From contig CAVPFA010000003.1 in the NCBI GenBank assembly GCA_963703655.1, positions 124,001 to 188,000 on the forward strand: DNA of 64,000 nt. The letters run 5' to 3'. The translations under genes were made by a program, and so were the position numbers. The first letter of the stretch is position 1, and every line of letters starts with the position of its first letter. This document shows, piece by piece, positions 16,895-25,824 of the stretch. This DNA is from CAVPFA01 sp963703655. Lineage in GTDB: Bacteria > Actinomycetota > Acidimicrobiia > Acidimicrobiales > Bog-793. The notes beneath the pieces are model-generated. The model saw nothing but the letters and a program-made list of their open reading frames with translations, was not told where the DNA came from and made no database searches.

Positions 16895-18442
16895 TCACGA
16901 AAGGGTCGAGGCTGTCGCCCACAGACCGAGTGCCGGATTGGCTATGTAGTCGAACGATCCGCCGTCGCGATCATTTCGTCGTCCCGAGGTCGCCCCGGGT
17001 GTGATGTCGAGTCGGGTGAGCTCTGCCGGAAGCAAACGCCATTCGTAACCGACGCTTTCGACTTCCTCGCGGGTAAGTCCACCGATGGCGGGGTCTGTGC
17101 AGTAGACGATCCGGAAACGGCCTTCGCTGCTGCCGTGAATGAGGTGTGCCGCGGCACCAAGATCGTGGGCGAGATCGCGGTGACGTCCCACGGCGTCGAG
17201 AGTGGCAGCCGTGCCTCTGTAGCCATGGCGACGGATGAGGGTGTCGACGATTGCGTCCTCGCCGAATCGAGAGACACCGGGCGCAAGAATGATGAGCTCC
17301 CCGCCGTCGGCCATCGCCATCCGCGTTCGGTAGATGGCCTTGTTAGCGAGCCACGTCGTCTTGAACTCGTCGGGATCGAGCCAGCACACGACCCGATGGA
17401 GGGGATCTTTGAGCATGTTGATGTTGCAACGTGCTGCGAGATCAGCTGCAGCCCGATAGGCGGCACCGCCCGACTCACCCGATCCTCCGCGACCAACGAA
17501 CAGGCCCCGCTGGACAACGCCTGTCGGCGTGTCCTCCATCACGGTCAGGATCCACAGAACCTCCAACCGAGGTGCCAGGAACCTGTCGAACGCGGCGTCC
17601 ACCACGTCGCGCACTGGGCTGTAAACGTGACCCATGATGCGTTCCATCCCGCAGATGGCACCGAGGAAGTGGCTCCGATTGATCGTGGCCGAGCCGCCAA
17701 GGCCGATGACGAGATTCTTCGTGTAGTTGGCAATGCCGATGACTTCGTGCGGTACGACCTGGCCGATCGAAACGACGACGTCCCAGGTCGACAACAGGAG
17801 GTTGTCGACCGCCACAGGAATAGGATCTGTCATGCGGCCTCCTGAGAGCGCGGAGACCTCAGCTGCACTGATCTCGCCGAGGTTCGTTACTCCGTCCCTC
17901 CATCGGTGCTGGTGGATGCGATCGAATGGCACCCGCTTGTCGAAGAGCAGCGCGGCTTCGCCGACGGTCAGCGCACTGTGGGATCCAAGCGCCGGCAGCA
18001 CCGCTACATCGGCGCCGGCCGCGGTCAGCGCCTCGTAGAGGGCGCTCGTGATCTCCCGCACGCGTGAGGAGAGCCTCGTGGCGTCCGGCGGAACCAACAG
18101 CACTCGCTGTGCGTTTACACCGATCAGCTCGGTCGCCGCAATCTCTTTGACGAGCCCGCGCAGACCCTCGATCGAGATCTCTCTTCGATCGCCTCCCTCG
18201 CTCCATAGCGGCGCCGTCGAGGTGCCGACAGGCAGAGTAGCGAGGGCGTCTTCGACTTGGTCGAGGACGGCGGCGATCTCGCCGGTCGCCTCGACCGATG
18301 CGACGTCGATCTCCGCGTCACTCGGTGGTTCGAGAGCCTCGAGCTGGCTATCGACCATGTCTGCAGACATGAAATGACCCGTCCGCCGCGCAACTCGCTG
18401 AACGTCCTCCTCGCGTCCGACGACGAGGTGCACGAACTTCAC
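16895..18442 (-). CDS. LarA-type nickel-dependent 2-hydroxyacid epimerase, joined to the end of gluconokinase
   Basis: The first ~70 residues are the gluconokinase C-terminus (RRTGHFMSADMVDSQLEALEP is diagnostic). From about residue 72 to 515 the protein is a LarA (DUF2088) domain of normal size. LarA-like active-site positions can be read: His in LPALGSHSAL, His in VVPHEVIG, Lys in NYTKNLVIG, which would bind the nickel-pincer cofactor, and His in NRSHFLG. No stop and no in-frame start separate the two parts, so this looks like a fusion. With uxaC and an SDR upstream, a D-gluconate/D-mannonate 2-epimerase is the most coherent role; this is inference. The cofactor genes larB, larC and larE are not in the window. 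Confidence 0.85.
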   Translation of the reverse strand: MKFVHLVVGREEDVQRVARRTGHFMSADMVDSQLEALEPPSDAEIDVASVEATGEIAAVLDQVEDALATLPVGTSTAPLWSEGGDRREISIEGLRGLVKEIAATELIGVNAQRVLLVPPDATRLSSRVREITSALYEALTAAGADVAVLPALGSHSALTVGEAALLFDKRVPFDRIHQHRWRDGVTNLGEISAAEVSALSGGRMTDPIPVAVDNLLLSTWDVVVSIGQVVPHEVIGIANYTKNLVIGLGGSATINRSHFLGAICGMERIMGHVYSPVRDVVDAAFDRFLAPRLEVLWILTVMEDTPTGVVQRGLFVGRGGSGESGGAAYRAAADLAARCNINMLKDPLHRVVCWLDPDEFKTTWLANKAIYRTRMAMADGGELIILAPGVSRFGEDAIVDTLIRRHGYRGTAATLDAVGRHRDLAHDLGAAAHLIHGSSEGRFRIVYCTDPAIGGLTREEVESVGYEWRLLPAELTRLDITPGATSGRRNDRDGGSFDYIANPALGLWATASTLS

Positions 18443-18727
18443 GTCCCCGCGCCCCGGAGCGCATCTCGATATCCGCGTTTAAGTGCTGAGCACACGACGA
18501 CAACCCGATCCTCGCCGCGCATCGCTTGGCGGAGCGCGGCCAGCCAGGGCCACCGGTCCTCGTCGGTGAGCGGGGTCCCGGACGCCATCTTCTGGACGTT
18601 CGAAGCAGAATGCAGGTCGTCGCCCTCGATGAAACGGGCCTGGTGGCGCCGTGCCGAGCGCGGCACCGATGGTGGACTTCCCCGAGCCAGCGACGCCCAT
18701 CAGGACGACCCGCCAGGGCGCCGTCAT
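18439..18727 (-). pseudogene. gntK: Gluconokinase N-terminal part, broken by two single-base frameshifts
   Basis: Phosphorylates gluconate to 6-phosphogluconate. The ATG at 18727 overlaps the uxaC stop (ATGA). The first frame gives the P-loop MGVAGSGKST. A second frame continues as RFIEGDDLHSASNVQKMASG, then PLTDEDRWPWLAAL and CSALKRGYRDALRG. The third frame is the start of the gene at 16895-18442. Removing one base near 18639-18647 and restoring one G at 18445-18448 gives a continuous enzyme whose spacing matches E. coli GntK. The two shifts cancel, which suggests sequence error or very recent damage. Read through, gntK and larA form a single ~600-residue protein. Confidence 0.85.
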
Positions 18728-20142
18728 AGTGCCCAGGAGTCGGGAAACCCGAAGTACCGCACCGCATTACCGATGCAGATGTCGCGCGTCAGTTTCGAGC
18801 AGAGCTCCAGGTCAGCTGGGATTCGGCCGTCGTCGACGTCTCTGCCGATCACATCGCAAAGCACACGCCGAAACAGCTCGTGTCGCGTCATCGACAGCAC
18901 CGACCGCGAATCGGTCATCGTGCCGATGAACCCGGCGAGCTGGCCCACGTCCGACAGATCGTCGATTTGCCGGCGCATTCCTCCCTCGTGGTCGTTGAAC
19001 CACCACGCCGGTCCCCACTGAACGAGGGACACGACTCCCGGTCTGCTGAACGCACCGGCCATTATTGCGAACAACCCGTTGTCGACGGGGTTTGCGTTGT
19101 AGAGAAGGGTCCTCGGCAACGCACCGTCTCGTTCGAGCCCACCGAGGAACCTTCCCAGTCCGGGCGCTTGGTGCTGGTCGTCCACCGCGTCCCCGCCGAC
19201 ATCGCGCCCAGCCAGGCCGAGCACCCGGGGCGATACGTCGCGAAGCGCTCCGAGATGCAGCTGTAGGACGGATTCGTCGGCGAAGGCAAGCCGGCTAGCG
19301 AACACGAGAACTTCCAGCATCACTGCCTCGCGCTCTTCGCGACTGGCGGCAGTGCCGCGCCGCGCGCTGCGCACGGCCGAATCCGCGAGCGCCGGGTCGC
19401 GGGCGGGGGGGAGTCGGCTGAGGCCGTTGTCACTCCCCCGTCCGCCCATCTCGCCGAAGCGCTCGTAGGATCTCCCGAGCGCGGAGAGCAGCGAGTCGAG
19501 GTCACTGACGTGAATTTCGGACCTCGACTCCAAGCGATCGGCCCACGCATTCCACACGTGCGGATCGTCGAGCAGGCGGTGCGCTGCATCGGGGCGAAAC
19601 GTGGGAACGATTGCCACCGCGCCGGCGCCCTGGTCTCGCAGGCTTTGGTGCGCGCCGAGATCGGCGGTCGGATCTTCAGTGGTCGCGAGCGCTCGGACCC
19701 CGAAGTGCGACAGCAACCGCTGGCTCGACCAGCTCGGCAGCTGCCTGTTCGCCTCGTCCCAGATCTCGCGGGCCGTCCCAGGACCGAGCAGAAGGTCTAT
19801 CCCGAAGACTCGGCGAAGTTCGAGATGCGTCCAGATGTACAAAGGATTGCGAATCAGCCGCGGCACGGTGGCGGCCCACGCACTGAACTTGTCCCACGGG
19901 TCCGCACCTCCCGTGATGAGCTCCTCGCCGAACCCGGCGAGACGCATCGCCCGCCACTTGTAGTGGTCTGCGCCCAGCCAGAGGTCGGCGATGGTCTCGA
20001 AGACCCGATCACCGGCGATGTCCGCCGCCGAGAGATGGTTGTGGAGGTCGACGATCGGAGCAGGCTCGGCGACCTCGTGGAACAAGGTCCGAGCAGTGTC
20101 TCCCGAGAGGAGGAACTCGTCGTTCAGAAACCCCGCGCCCAA
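18724..20142 (-). CDS. uxaC: Uronate isomerase
   Basis: Isomerises D-glucuronate to D-fructuronate and D-galacturonate to D-tagaturonate. 472 residues, full family length. Markers: IVDLHNHLSAADIA near the N-terminus (metal-binding HxH), ADHYKWRAMRLAG, FSAWAATVPRLIRNPLYIWTHLEL, and the C-terminal RHELFRRVLCDVIGRDVDDG. TTG start with GAGAGA before it; upstream frames are blocked by the SDR gene ten bases away. The stop overlaps the gluconokinase start, so the two are translationally coupled. Confidence 0.95.
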   Translation of the reverse strand: MGAGFLNDEFLLSGDTARTLFHEVAEPAPIVDLHNHLSAADIAGDRVFETIADLWLGADHYKWRAMRLAGFGEELITGGADPWDKFSAWAATVPRLIRNPLYIWTHLELRRVFGIDLLLGPGTAREIWDEANRQLPSWSSQRLLSHFGVRALATTEDPTADLGAHQSLRDQGAGAVAIVPTFRPDAAHRLLDDPHVWNAWADRLESRSEIHVSDLDSLLSALGRSYERFGEMGGRGSDNGLSRLPPARDPALADSAVRSARRGTAASREEREAVMLEVLVFASRLAFADESVLQLHLGALRDVSPRVLGLAGRDVGGDAVDDQHQAPGLGRFLGGLERDGALPRTLLYNANPVDNGLFAIMAGAFSRPGVVSLVQWGPAWWFNDHEGGMRRQIDDLSDVGQLAGFIGTMTDSRSVLSMTRHELFRRVLCDVIGRDVDDGRIPADLELCSKLTRDICIGNAVRYFGFPDSWAL

Positions 20143-20151
20143 CCGTGTCTC

Positions 20152-20949
20152 TCAGATCGTCATCGCGCTGAAGCCGCCGTCGACGACAAGCTCGACACCG
20201 GTGATGAACCGCCCAGCGCGGCTGGCCAAGAGCAACGTCGCGCCCGAAAGCTCGTCGAGCTCGCCGAAGCGCGCCATTGGCGTGTGCCTCATGATCTCCT
20301 CGACCCGATCAGGGGTCAAGATCGACCGGTTCTGCTCGGCTGGGAAGAACCCTGGGACGAGCACGTTGCATCGGATGCCCAGCGGTCCCCATTCCCTCGC
20401 GAGGTTCTTGGTCAGGTTGTGCACGGCGGCCTTCGTCATCGAGTAGGTGAAGACTCCTGACAACGGAGTGAGACCAGACGCGCTGCCGATGTTGATGATG
20501 CTGGCGCCCTCGCCCGACGAGCTGGATCGTTCGACGAAATAACGCCCGAATTCCTGGCAGGCGCGCATCACCGCGAGCTGGTTGACGTTGACGACGCGCT
20601 CCATCTCCTCGTCAGAGATCTCCAAGAAGGACGTTGCCGAGTTGGTGCCGGCCCCGTTTACGAGCACGTCGACTCGGCCGTGCGAGGACAACACCCGTCT
20701 GACCAGGTCGCGGAGCTCGAGGCGAACGGCCGTGTCGCAGGGCTCGAACGTCAGGTCGCGCCCGGCCGTCTTGACCTGATCGAGGAGGGCGACCGCACGC
20801 GCACGGTCCCGTCCCACGATCACGGTTCGCGCGCCTGCTTCGGCGAGCGCCAAGGCCATGCGGTTGCCGAGCGCGCCGGTGCCGCCGATGACGACTGCGA
20901 CCCGCCCGTCGAGCCGAAACGACGACGGCAGGTCCGCTCGTTCGCTCAT
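20152..20949 (-). CDS. SDR oxidoreductase, probable fructuronate/mannonate oxidoreductase
   Basis: 265 residues. Cofactor loop GGTGALGNRMALAL, NGAG at about residue 96, catalytic Ser in NIGSASGLTP, YSMTK for the YxxxK pair, and the C-terminal VDGGFSAMTI end. The lead RLDGRVAVVIGGTGALG and the overall pattern resemble the SDR-type D-mannonate oxidoreductases that reduce fructuronate. Position directly before uxaC, with nine bases between, supports this. Gluconate 5-dehydrogenase or KduD-like activity is the alternative. Confidence 0.86.
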   Translation of the reverse strand: MSERADLPSSFRLDGRVAVVIGGTGALGNRMALALAEAGARTVIVGRDRARAVALLDQVKTAGRDLTFEPCDTAVRLELRDLVRRVLSSHGRVDVLVNGAGTNSATSFLEISDEEMERVVNVNQLAVMRACQEFGRYFVERSSSSGEGASIINIGSASGLTPLSGVFTYSMTKAAVHNLTKNLAREWGPLGIRCNVLVPGFFPAEQNRSILTPDRVEEIMRHTPMARFGELDELSGATLLLASRAGRFITGVELVVDGGFSAMTI

Positions 20950-21056
20950 CGCTTGGCGCCGGTCATTTGCGATCTTCTCCCGTGCGTCGGAGGCCGCGTG
21001 GCTCCGACGTCACACTACGCTGGCGAGAAGTCTTCGCAAGTGGGAGAGGAGCACAG

Positions 21057-22172
21057 ATGAGCGGCGTGCGAGTGCTGGTTGGAACTCGGAAAGGTGCCTT
21101 CGTCCTGACATCGGACGGCAAGCGTGAGGCTTGGGAGATCAGCGGCCCGAACTTCGCAGGTTGGGAGGTGTACCACGTCAAGGGGTCCCCCGCCGACCCG
21201 GACCGGCTGTATGCGTCTCAGTCCACAAGCTGGTTTGGCCAGCTCATCCAACGCTCGGACGACGGTGGCGCTACCTGGGTTCCTGTGGGCAACCAGTTCA
21301 ACTACGACGGCGTGCCCGGAACGCACCAGTGGTACGACGGCACACCGCACCCCTGGGAATTCGCACGCGTCTGGCATCTCGAGCCGTCCCTGACCGACCC
21401 CGACACGGTCCTCGCCGGCGTGGAGGACGCGGCCCTCTTTCGCTCGACCGACGGCGGCCAGACATGGAACGAGCTCGCTGGGCTCCGCGGCCACGGGTCC
21501 GGATCATCCTGGCAGCCGGGAGCCGGCGGGATGTGTTTGCACACGATCATCGTCGATCCGAGCGATCCTGAACGCATTTTCGTCGCCATATCGGCAGCTG
21601 GTGTGTTCCGCACCGACGACAGCGGCGAGACCTGGCGCCCCATCAACCGCGGACTTCGATCCGCAGCGATCCCAGACGAGGACGCCGAGGTGGGCCATTG
21701 CGTTCACCGCCTTGCCATGCACCCGTCTCGCCCGGACGTGCTGTACATGCAAAAGCATTGGGACGTCATGCGTAGCGACGATGCCGGCGAGTCATGGAGA
21801 GAAGTCAGCGGGAACCTGCCCACCGATTTCGGCTTCGCCATCGACGTCCATGCGCACGAGCCTGAGACGATCTACGTCGTCCCGATCAAGAGCGACTCGG
21901 AGCATTTTCCACCCGATGGCAGCCTGCGGGTGTACCGCAGCCGGACCGGCGGCGACGAGTGGGAGCCACTCACCAAGGGCCTCCCCCAGAGCAACTGCTA
22001 CGTCAACGTCCTCCGCGACGCGATGGCAGTGGACTCGCTCGACTCCTGCGGCGTGTACTTCGGCACGACGGGCGGCCAGGTCTATGCCTCGGCCGACGCA
22101 GGTGACAGCTGGGTGCCGATCGTGCGTGATCTGCCGGCCGTGCTCTCGGTCGAAGTCCAGGGCGTGCCGTGA
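21057..22172 (+). CDS. Asp-box beta-propeller protein (sialidase/YVTN-like fold)
   Basis: 371 residues with multiple Asp boxes: SDDGGATW, STDGGQTW, TDDSGETW, SDDAGESW, SADAGDSW. The intervening blades carry DPSDPERIFVAIS and HPSRPDVLYMQ, typical of the VPS10/BNR-like repeat family found in cytosolic actinobacterial proteins. There is no signal peptide. RBS GGGAGAGGA precedes the ATG at 21057; the frame is open upstream to 20967. The stop overlaps the GTG of the following MoaD/ThiS-like gene, a tight link. Function unknown. Confidence 0.88.
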   Translation: MSGVRVLVGTRKGAFVLTSDGKREAWEISGPNFAGWEVYHVKGSPADPDRLYASQSTSWFGQLIQRSDDGGATWVPVGNQFNYDGVPGTHQWYDGTPHPWEFARVWHLEPSLTDPDTVLAGVEDAALFRSTDGGQTWNELAGLRGHGSGSSWQPGAGGMCLHTIIVDPSDPERIFVAISAAGVFRTDDSGETWRPINRGLRSAAIPDEDAEVGHCVHRLAMHPSRPDVLYMQKHWDVMRSDDAGESWREVSGNLPTDFGFAIDVHAHEPETIYVVPIKSDSEHFPPDGSLRVYRSRTGGDEWEPLTKGLPQSNCYVNVLRDAMAVDSLDSCGVYFGTTGGQVYASADAGDSWVPIVRDLPAVLSVEVQGVP

Positions 22173-22466
22173 TCCGAGTCAGGCTTCCGGCGCACCTGCG
22201 GACGCTCGCAAACGTCGACCGGGAGATCGAACTCGAGGTTGTCGGTCAGCCGACGCAGCGGTCGGTCATCGACGCGCTCGAGGCCCGCTACCCGATGCTG
22301 CAAGGGACGCTCCGTGAGCCGGTCTCGCAGAACCGCCGCGCTTTCGTCCGGTTCTTCGCGTGCGAGGAGGACCTGTCCCACGAGCTTCCCGGACACGCCG
22401 CTGCCCGACGCCGTCGCGGCCGGTGCCGAGCCGTTCGTCGTCATCGGGGCGATGGCGGGAGGCTGA
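22169..22466 (+). pseudogene. MoaD/ThiS-like sulfur-carrier protein, one frameshift
   Basis: Starts at a GTG overlapping the previous stop. The N-terminal part reads VRLPAHLRTLANVDREIEL, then RSVIDALEARYPMLQGTL, a ubiquitin-like beta-grasp. After HELP the frame changes; the second frame gives PLPDAVAAGAEPFVVIGAMAGG and a stop at 22464-22466. The C-terminal di-glycine is the hallmark of MoaD/ThiS carriers. Deleting one C in the CCC run at 22388-22390 gives a clean ~98-residue protein. No MoeB/ThiF-type activating enzyme is in the window. Confidence 0.82.
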
Positions 22467-22579
22467 GAATTCGCGCCAACGAGGCTCGGTTGACCCAGCT
22501 CGTCGTCCTCTTACCGGCTGGTATCCCACCCGAAGCTGGGGCGCTGGCACTACCGCAGGGGTTCGCTATCTTGATCTCT

Positions 22580-22594
22580 GATCGATCGATCGAT
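22580..22594. promoter_or_regulatory. Palindromic GATCGATC site upstream of the enoyl-CoA hydratase operon
   Basis: The run gatcgatcgatcgat is fully palindromic around its centre and lies 75-90 bases before the TTG of the hydratase. A closely similar run stands before the peptide-binding protein gene at 27508-27527. The TetR gene at the end of this operon is the natural candidate binder. Seen: two matching sites. Inferred: their use. Confidence 0.45.
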
Positions 22595-22668
22595 AAGGTG
22601 GTCTGGTTCTTGTACCACGATGCGCTATTTGAGCCAGCTCAAGCGCTTTCTATCGACGGAGGTGGCAG

Positions 22669-23463
22669 TTGCCAGAGCTCTTGACAGTCGAGCACCGGGA
22701 CGGAAATATTCTCATCGGGCTCAACGACCCGTCGACGCACAACGCGATCTCAATCAGGGTCATAGAAGAGTTGCACGAAGTTGTGGTTAGGCCGGAGGGC
22801 AGTGCACCCGCGAACCTGATCTTTTGGGGTCATGGCGACTCGTTCTCTTCGGGCGCGAACATGGACGAGTATCTACGGTCGCTCGAGGCGGTGCAGAAGA
22901 ACGACGCTCGGCTCTTCTACGACTCCGAACGCCTGCTTGTCGAGATCCTTCAAGTACTTCACCGTCCGAACGTTCTCTCGGTGGCGGCGGTGCACGGGTG
23001 GGTCGTCGGCATCGGAGTCGAACTCGCGGCCGCGTGTGACTTCATTGTCGCTGACCCGGATTCCACGTTCTGGCTGCCCGAGACCAGCGTGGGATGGAAC
23101 CCGGGGATGGGTCTCACACAGCGGCTCGTTCGCACCGTGGGGCTTGGCTGGGCGCGCCGAATGATGCTGCTTGGCGAGCGGCTAAGTGCTTCTACTGGCG
23201 AGACGATCGGGCTTGTCACCAGACTCTGTCCGCGGGCCGAGCTGCTGGAAGGTGCAACTGAGCTGGTGCGCGACTTCAGGTCGAAGGCGCCGCTCGCTGT
23301 GCAGTACCAGAAACGTCTGCTCGACATCCTTCCTACCATGGCACTTGAACAGTCGATGGAGATGGAGATCATCACCGGCTACTGGCTTGCCCACACTAAC
23401 GACGTCCGTGAAGCCGCCAGGGCGTTCATTGAGAAGCGACCTGTGGAGTTTCGGGGCGAGTGA
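22669..23463 (+). CDS. Enoyl-CoA hydratase/isomerase family protein
   Basis: 264 residues of the crotonase fold. The first oxyanion segment reads FWGHGDSFSSGANMDEYL. The second is AAVHGWVVGIGVELAAACDFIVAD, with the usual Gly and a Glu, followed by STFWLPETSVGWNPGMGLTQRL. The TTG start at 22669 is favoured by GGAGGTGG just before it. Cotranscription with the acyl-CoA ligase and TetR gene (75 and 31 bases apart) suggests catabolism of an acyl acid after CoA activation. Exact reaction (hydratase, isomerase or hydrolase) cannot be chosen. Confidence 0.88.
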   Translation: MPELLTVEHRDGNILIGLNDPSTHNAISIRVIEELHEVVVRPEGSAPANLIFWGHGDSFSSGANMDEYLRSLEAVQKNDARLFYDSERLLVEILQVLHRPNVLSVAAVHGWVVGIGVELAAACDFIVADPDSTFWLPETSVGWNPGMGLTQRLVRTVGLGWARRMMLLGERLSASTGETIGLVTRLCPRAELLEGATELVRDFRSKAPLAVQYQKRLLDILPTMALEQSMEMEIITGYWLAHTNDVREAARAFIEKRPVEFRGE

Positions 23464-23538
23464 GGATGCATGGGGCCGGCGGGTCCTTACTCGCGAGAGT
23501 GATGCGGCGCCCTAAACAGCGTAGCGACTTCTGCTGCC

Positions 23539-25074
23539 ATGGCTGAGCTCATGCTTGGCCGGCCCGACGACACGATCTGGCAGTTAGCTGCCGATCGACC
23601 AAAAGCGCCCTTCATCATCGGACCAGACGGCGAATCGCTGAACTACGGAGCGTTTGTAGCTCACGCAACTACGCGGCGAAAGCAGCTCGCCGCAGCCGGT
23701 GTGACCGCAGGGAGCCGAGTCGTCTTCCTGTGTCGCAACAGCACTGATTTCCTTCTAAGTTGCTTTGGCGCTTGGCGTCTGAACGCTCTCGTCGTGCCGA
23801 TCAACCTCCAACAGCGAGGAGTCACGCTCGGACACCTGCTTGACATCGCTGATCCCACACTGATCGTGGTCGACCAACTAGGAGCAATTGCTCTCGAGAC
23901 GGCTTCCGATCGGCCAACCGCCCCGCTCGTCACACTCAAATCGCTGACCGGAGCGCCCGAGCTGAGTATCTCCGACTCACAACGAGACCTCGGCGACGCC
24001 GCTGCGCCCGCGATGATCCTCTTCAGCTCGGGCACCACCGGAGTACCAAAGGGCTGTCTGTTGTCGCACGAGTACCTGGCCTGGTGTGGTGAAACCTTCT
24101 GGACTGTGGGCGACCTCTGCTCGCAAGATCGCGTGTACTCGTGTAACCAGCTCTGTCACATCAATGCATGGTGGGCATTCCTGAGTGCCGTCGTGGGCGG
24201 GATACCGTTCGCCCTTGACGTGGCGTTCTCTGCCTCCCAATTCTGGGCACGAGTCACTGCAACCCAGGCGACTGCATTCGACTATGTCGGAGTCCAGATA
24301 CCCATCCTTCTCAAGGCGACCGATACCTCTCTCGGTTTGCAATCCTCGCTCAGGGTCGGCATTGGAGGGGGCACCGGGCCCGCTGCGATCCAACTCTTCA
24401 CAGAACGATCCGGAGTCAGGCTGCTCGAGGGTTACGGGTTGACCGAGTGCTGCGTTCCCATCTTCCAGCGAGAGAGCGAGTTCCGCCTTGGGACGATGGG
24501 GAAGTCCTCTGATTGGGTAGATGTGAGGCTCGTGGGGGAAGCAGGAGGAGCGGTGAGCCCTGGTACGGCGGGCGAGCTCCTGCTTCGCCCGAAATCGCCG
24601 CGGACGATCTTCAGCGGCTACTGGCGACGAGACGATCTGACCAAGGCTGCATTCGATGGTGAGTGGTTCAAGACAGGCGACATCTGTCGTGCCGACCAGG
24701 ATGGCTACTTCAGCTTCGTCGGGCGCAGGAGTCACGTCATTCGCACGCGCGGTGAGAACGTCAGCCCGTTCGAGCTCGAAAGTGTGATGATGACTCACCC
24801 GGGCGTCGCCCATTGCGCCGCGGTTGGCGTGCCATCGGAGGTCGGCGACGATGATGTGCTGCTGGCAGTAGAGCCGGTAACCGGTGCCGACCTCACCACT
24901 GCGGCAGCGCGAGATTGGTGCCGCTTGCGCGTAGCGACGTTCATGGTTCCGCGTTACGTCTGCCTGGCCAAGCTCGAGCTCACCGCCAGCGAGCGCGTCG
25001 AGCGGGAAAAGCTTGACGTTGGCCTACTGGTATCGAAATCGACGGACTTCGGACGGGCCGAAGCAGTGCGGTGA
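23539..25074 (+). CDS. AMP-forming acyl-CoA synthetase
   Basis: 511 residues of the ANL superfamily: activates a carboxylic acid to its CoA ester via acyl-AMP. ATP motif MILFSSGTTGVPKGCLLSHEY at ~160, LLEGYGLTECCVPIF near 300, and GEWFKTGDICRADQDGYFSFVGR with the hinge Arg near 390. The C-terminal Lys is expected in TASERVEREKL; the motif is degenerate compared with the usual SGKI, so the catalytic Lys is not obvious. Similar to carnitine/crotonobetaine-CoA ligases in length. Substrate unknown. ATG start at 23539. Confidence 0.9.
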   Translation: MAELMLGRPDDTIWQLAADRPKAPFIIGPDGESLNYGAFVAHATTRRKQLAAAGVTAGSRVVFLCRNSTDFLLSCFGAWRLNALVVPINLQQRGVTLGHLLDIADPTLIVVDQLGAIALETASDRPTAPLVTLKSLTGAPELSISDSQRDLGDAAAPAMILFSSGTTGVPKGCLLSHEYLAWCGETFWTVGDLCSQDRVYSCNQLCHINAWWAFLSAVVGGIPFALDVAFSASQFWARVTATQATAFDYVGVQIPILLKATDTSLGLQSSLRVGIGGGTGPAAIQLFTERSGVRLLEGYGLTECCVPIFQRESEFRLGTMGKSSDWVDVRLVGEAGGAVSPGTAGELLLRPKSPRTIFSGYWRRDDLTKAAFDGEWFKTGDICRADQDGYFSFVGRRSHVIRTRGENVSPFELESVMMTHPGVAHCAAVGVPSEVGDDDVLLAVEPVTGADLTTAAARDWCRLRVATFMVPRYVCLAKLELTASERVEREKLDVGLLVSKSTDFGRAEAVR

Positions 25075-25105
25075 AAGTGGACTCCATGCACCAGGGAGGA
25101 AGTCT

Positions 25106-25771
25106 GTGTCGAAGCTAGAAGAACTTCGCGCGGCCGCCATCCAGTTGTTCTCGAGAAAGGGCTTCGAGGCGACCGGGATCAGGGACTTGGCTGACGCGGT
25201 TGGCGTCAGTTCCGCGGCTCTCTACCACTACATGAACACAAAGGAGGACTTGCTACTAGAAATAATGGTACGAAGCCTCAGCTGCTCACTGCAGGCGATG
25301 GAGACCGCTTGTTCGGTCGCCGACTCACCCGAGGCGAAGCTCGTTGCCTTCGTCCGAACGCACGTGATAGTGGAGGGAAGCTTCCCCGAGGAAGCCATCG
25401 TCGGCGACGGCGAGATCCGCTCGTTGAGTGCCCCATCACGAGCTCAAGTCGTCGCCCTTCGTGACCGCTACGAGTCGCTCCTCGATGACATCCTTCGCGC
25501 AGGCTGCACAGCCGGAACCTTCACGCTGCCTGATCGGCGGCTCACGCGCCTGGCGATCCTCGAGGCCGGTAACGGCCTCAGCAGATGGTTCTCAGACACG
25601 GGTCCGTGCTCGTTAACCGAAATTGCCGACGTTTACGCAGAGTTAACGCTCGCGTCGGTTCGCGCCGGAGGAAAGCGTGCCCTATCGATAGCCGACATCG
25701 ATTTACCCGACTGCGACTATTACCTCGAGCTCGTCGTACGAACCTACAAGGCGCATCGAGATGATTGTTAG
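25106..25771 (+). CDS. TetR-family transcriptional regulator
   Basis: 221 residues from the GTG at 25106, chosen because GGGAGGA sits seven bases upstream. Residues 5-50 form the TetR DNA-binding domain: LRAAAIQLFSRKGFEATGIRDLADAVGVSSAALYHYM, then NTKEDLLLEIM. The C-terminal helical ligand domain is typical of regulators that sense acyl-CoA or related ligands. It ends the hydratase-ligase operon and is probably its repressor. Candidate sites are the GATCGATC palindromes at 22580 and 27508. Confidence 0.92.
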   Translation: MSKLEELRAAAIQLFSRKGFEATGIRDLADAVGVSSAALYHYMNTKEDLLLEIMVRSLSCSLQAMETACSVADSPEAKLVAFVRTHVIVEGSFPEEAIVGDGEIRSLSAPSRAQVVALRDRYESLLDDILRAGCTAGTFTLPDRRLTRLAILEAGNGLSRWFSDTGPCSLTEIADVYAELTLASVRAGGKRALSIADIDLPDCDYYLELVVRTYKAHRDDC

Positions 25772-25824
25772 TGCGCCGGCATCAGGCGAAGCTATGACGT
25801 ACGAGCAACGGCCCAAGAGCTTTC

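Noticed and set aside
18206..18442. An independent start for the LarA domain (ATG near 18206)
   Set aside because: That ATG is in a different frame and opens a non-homologous translation. No start lies in the LarA frame between the kinase end and the LarA domain.
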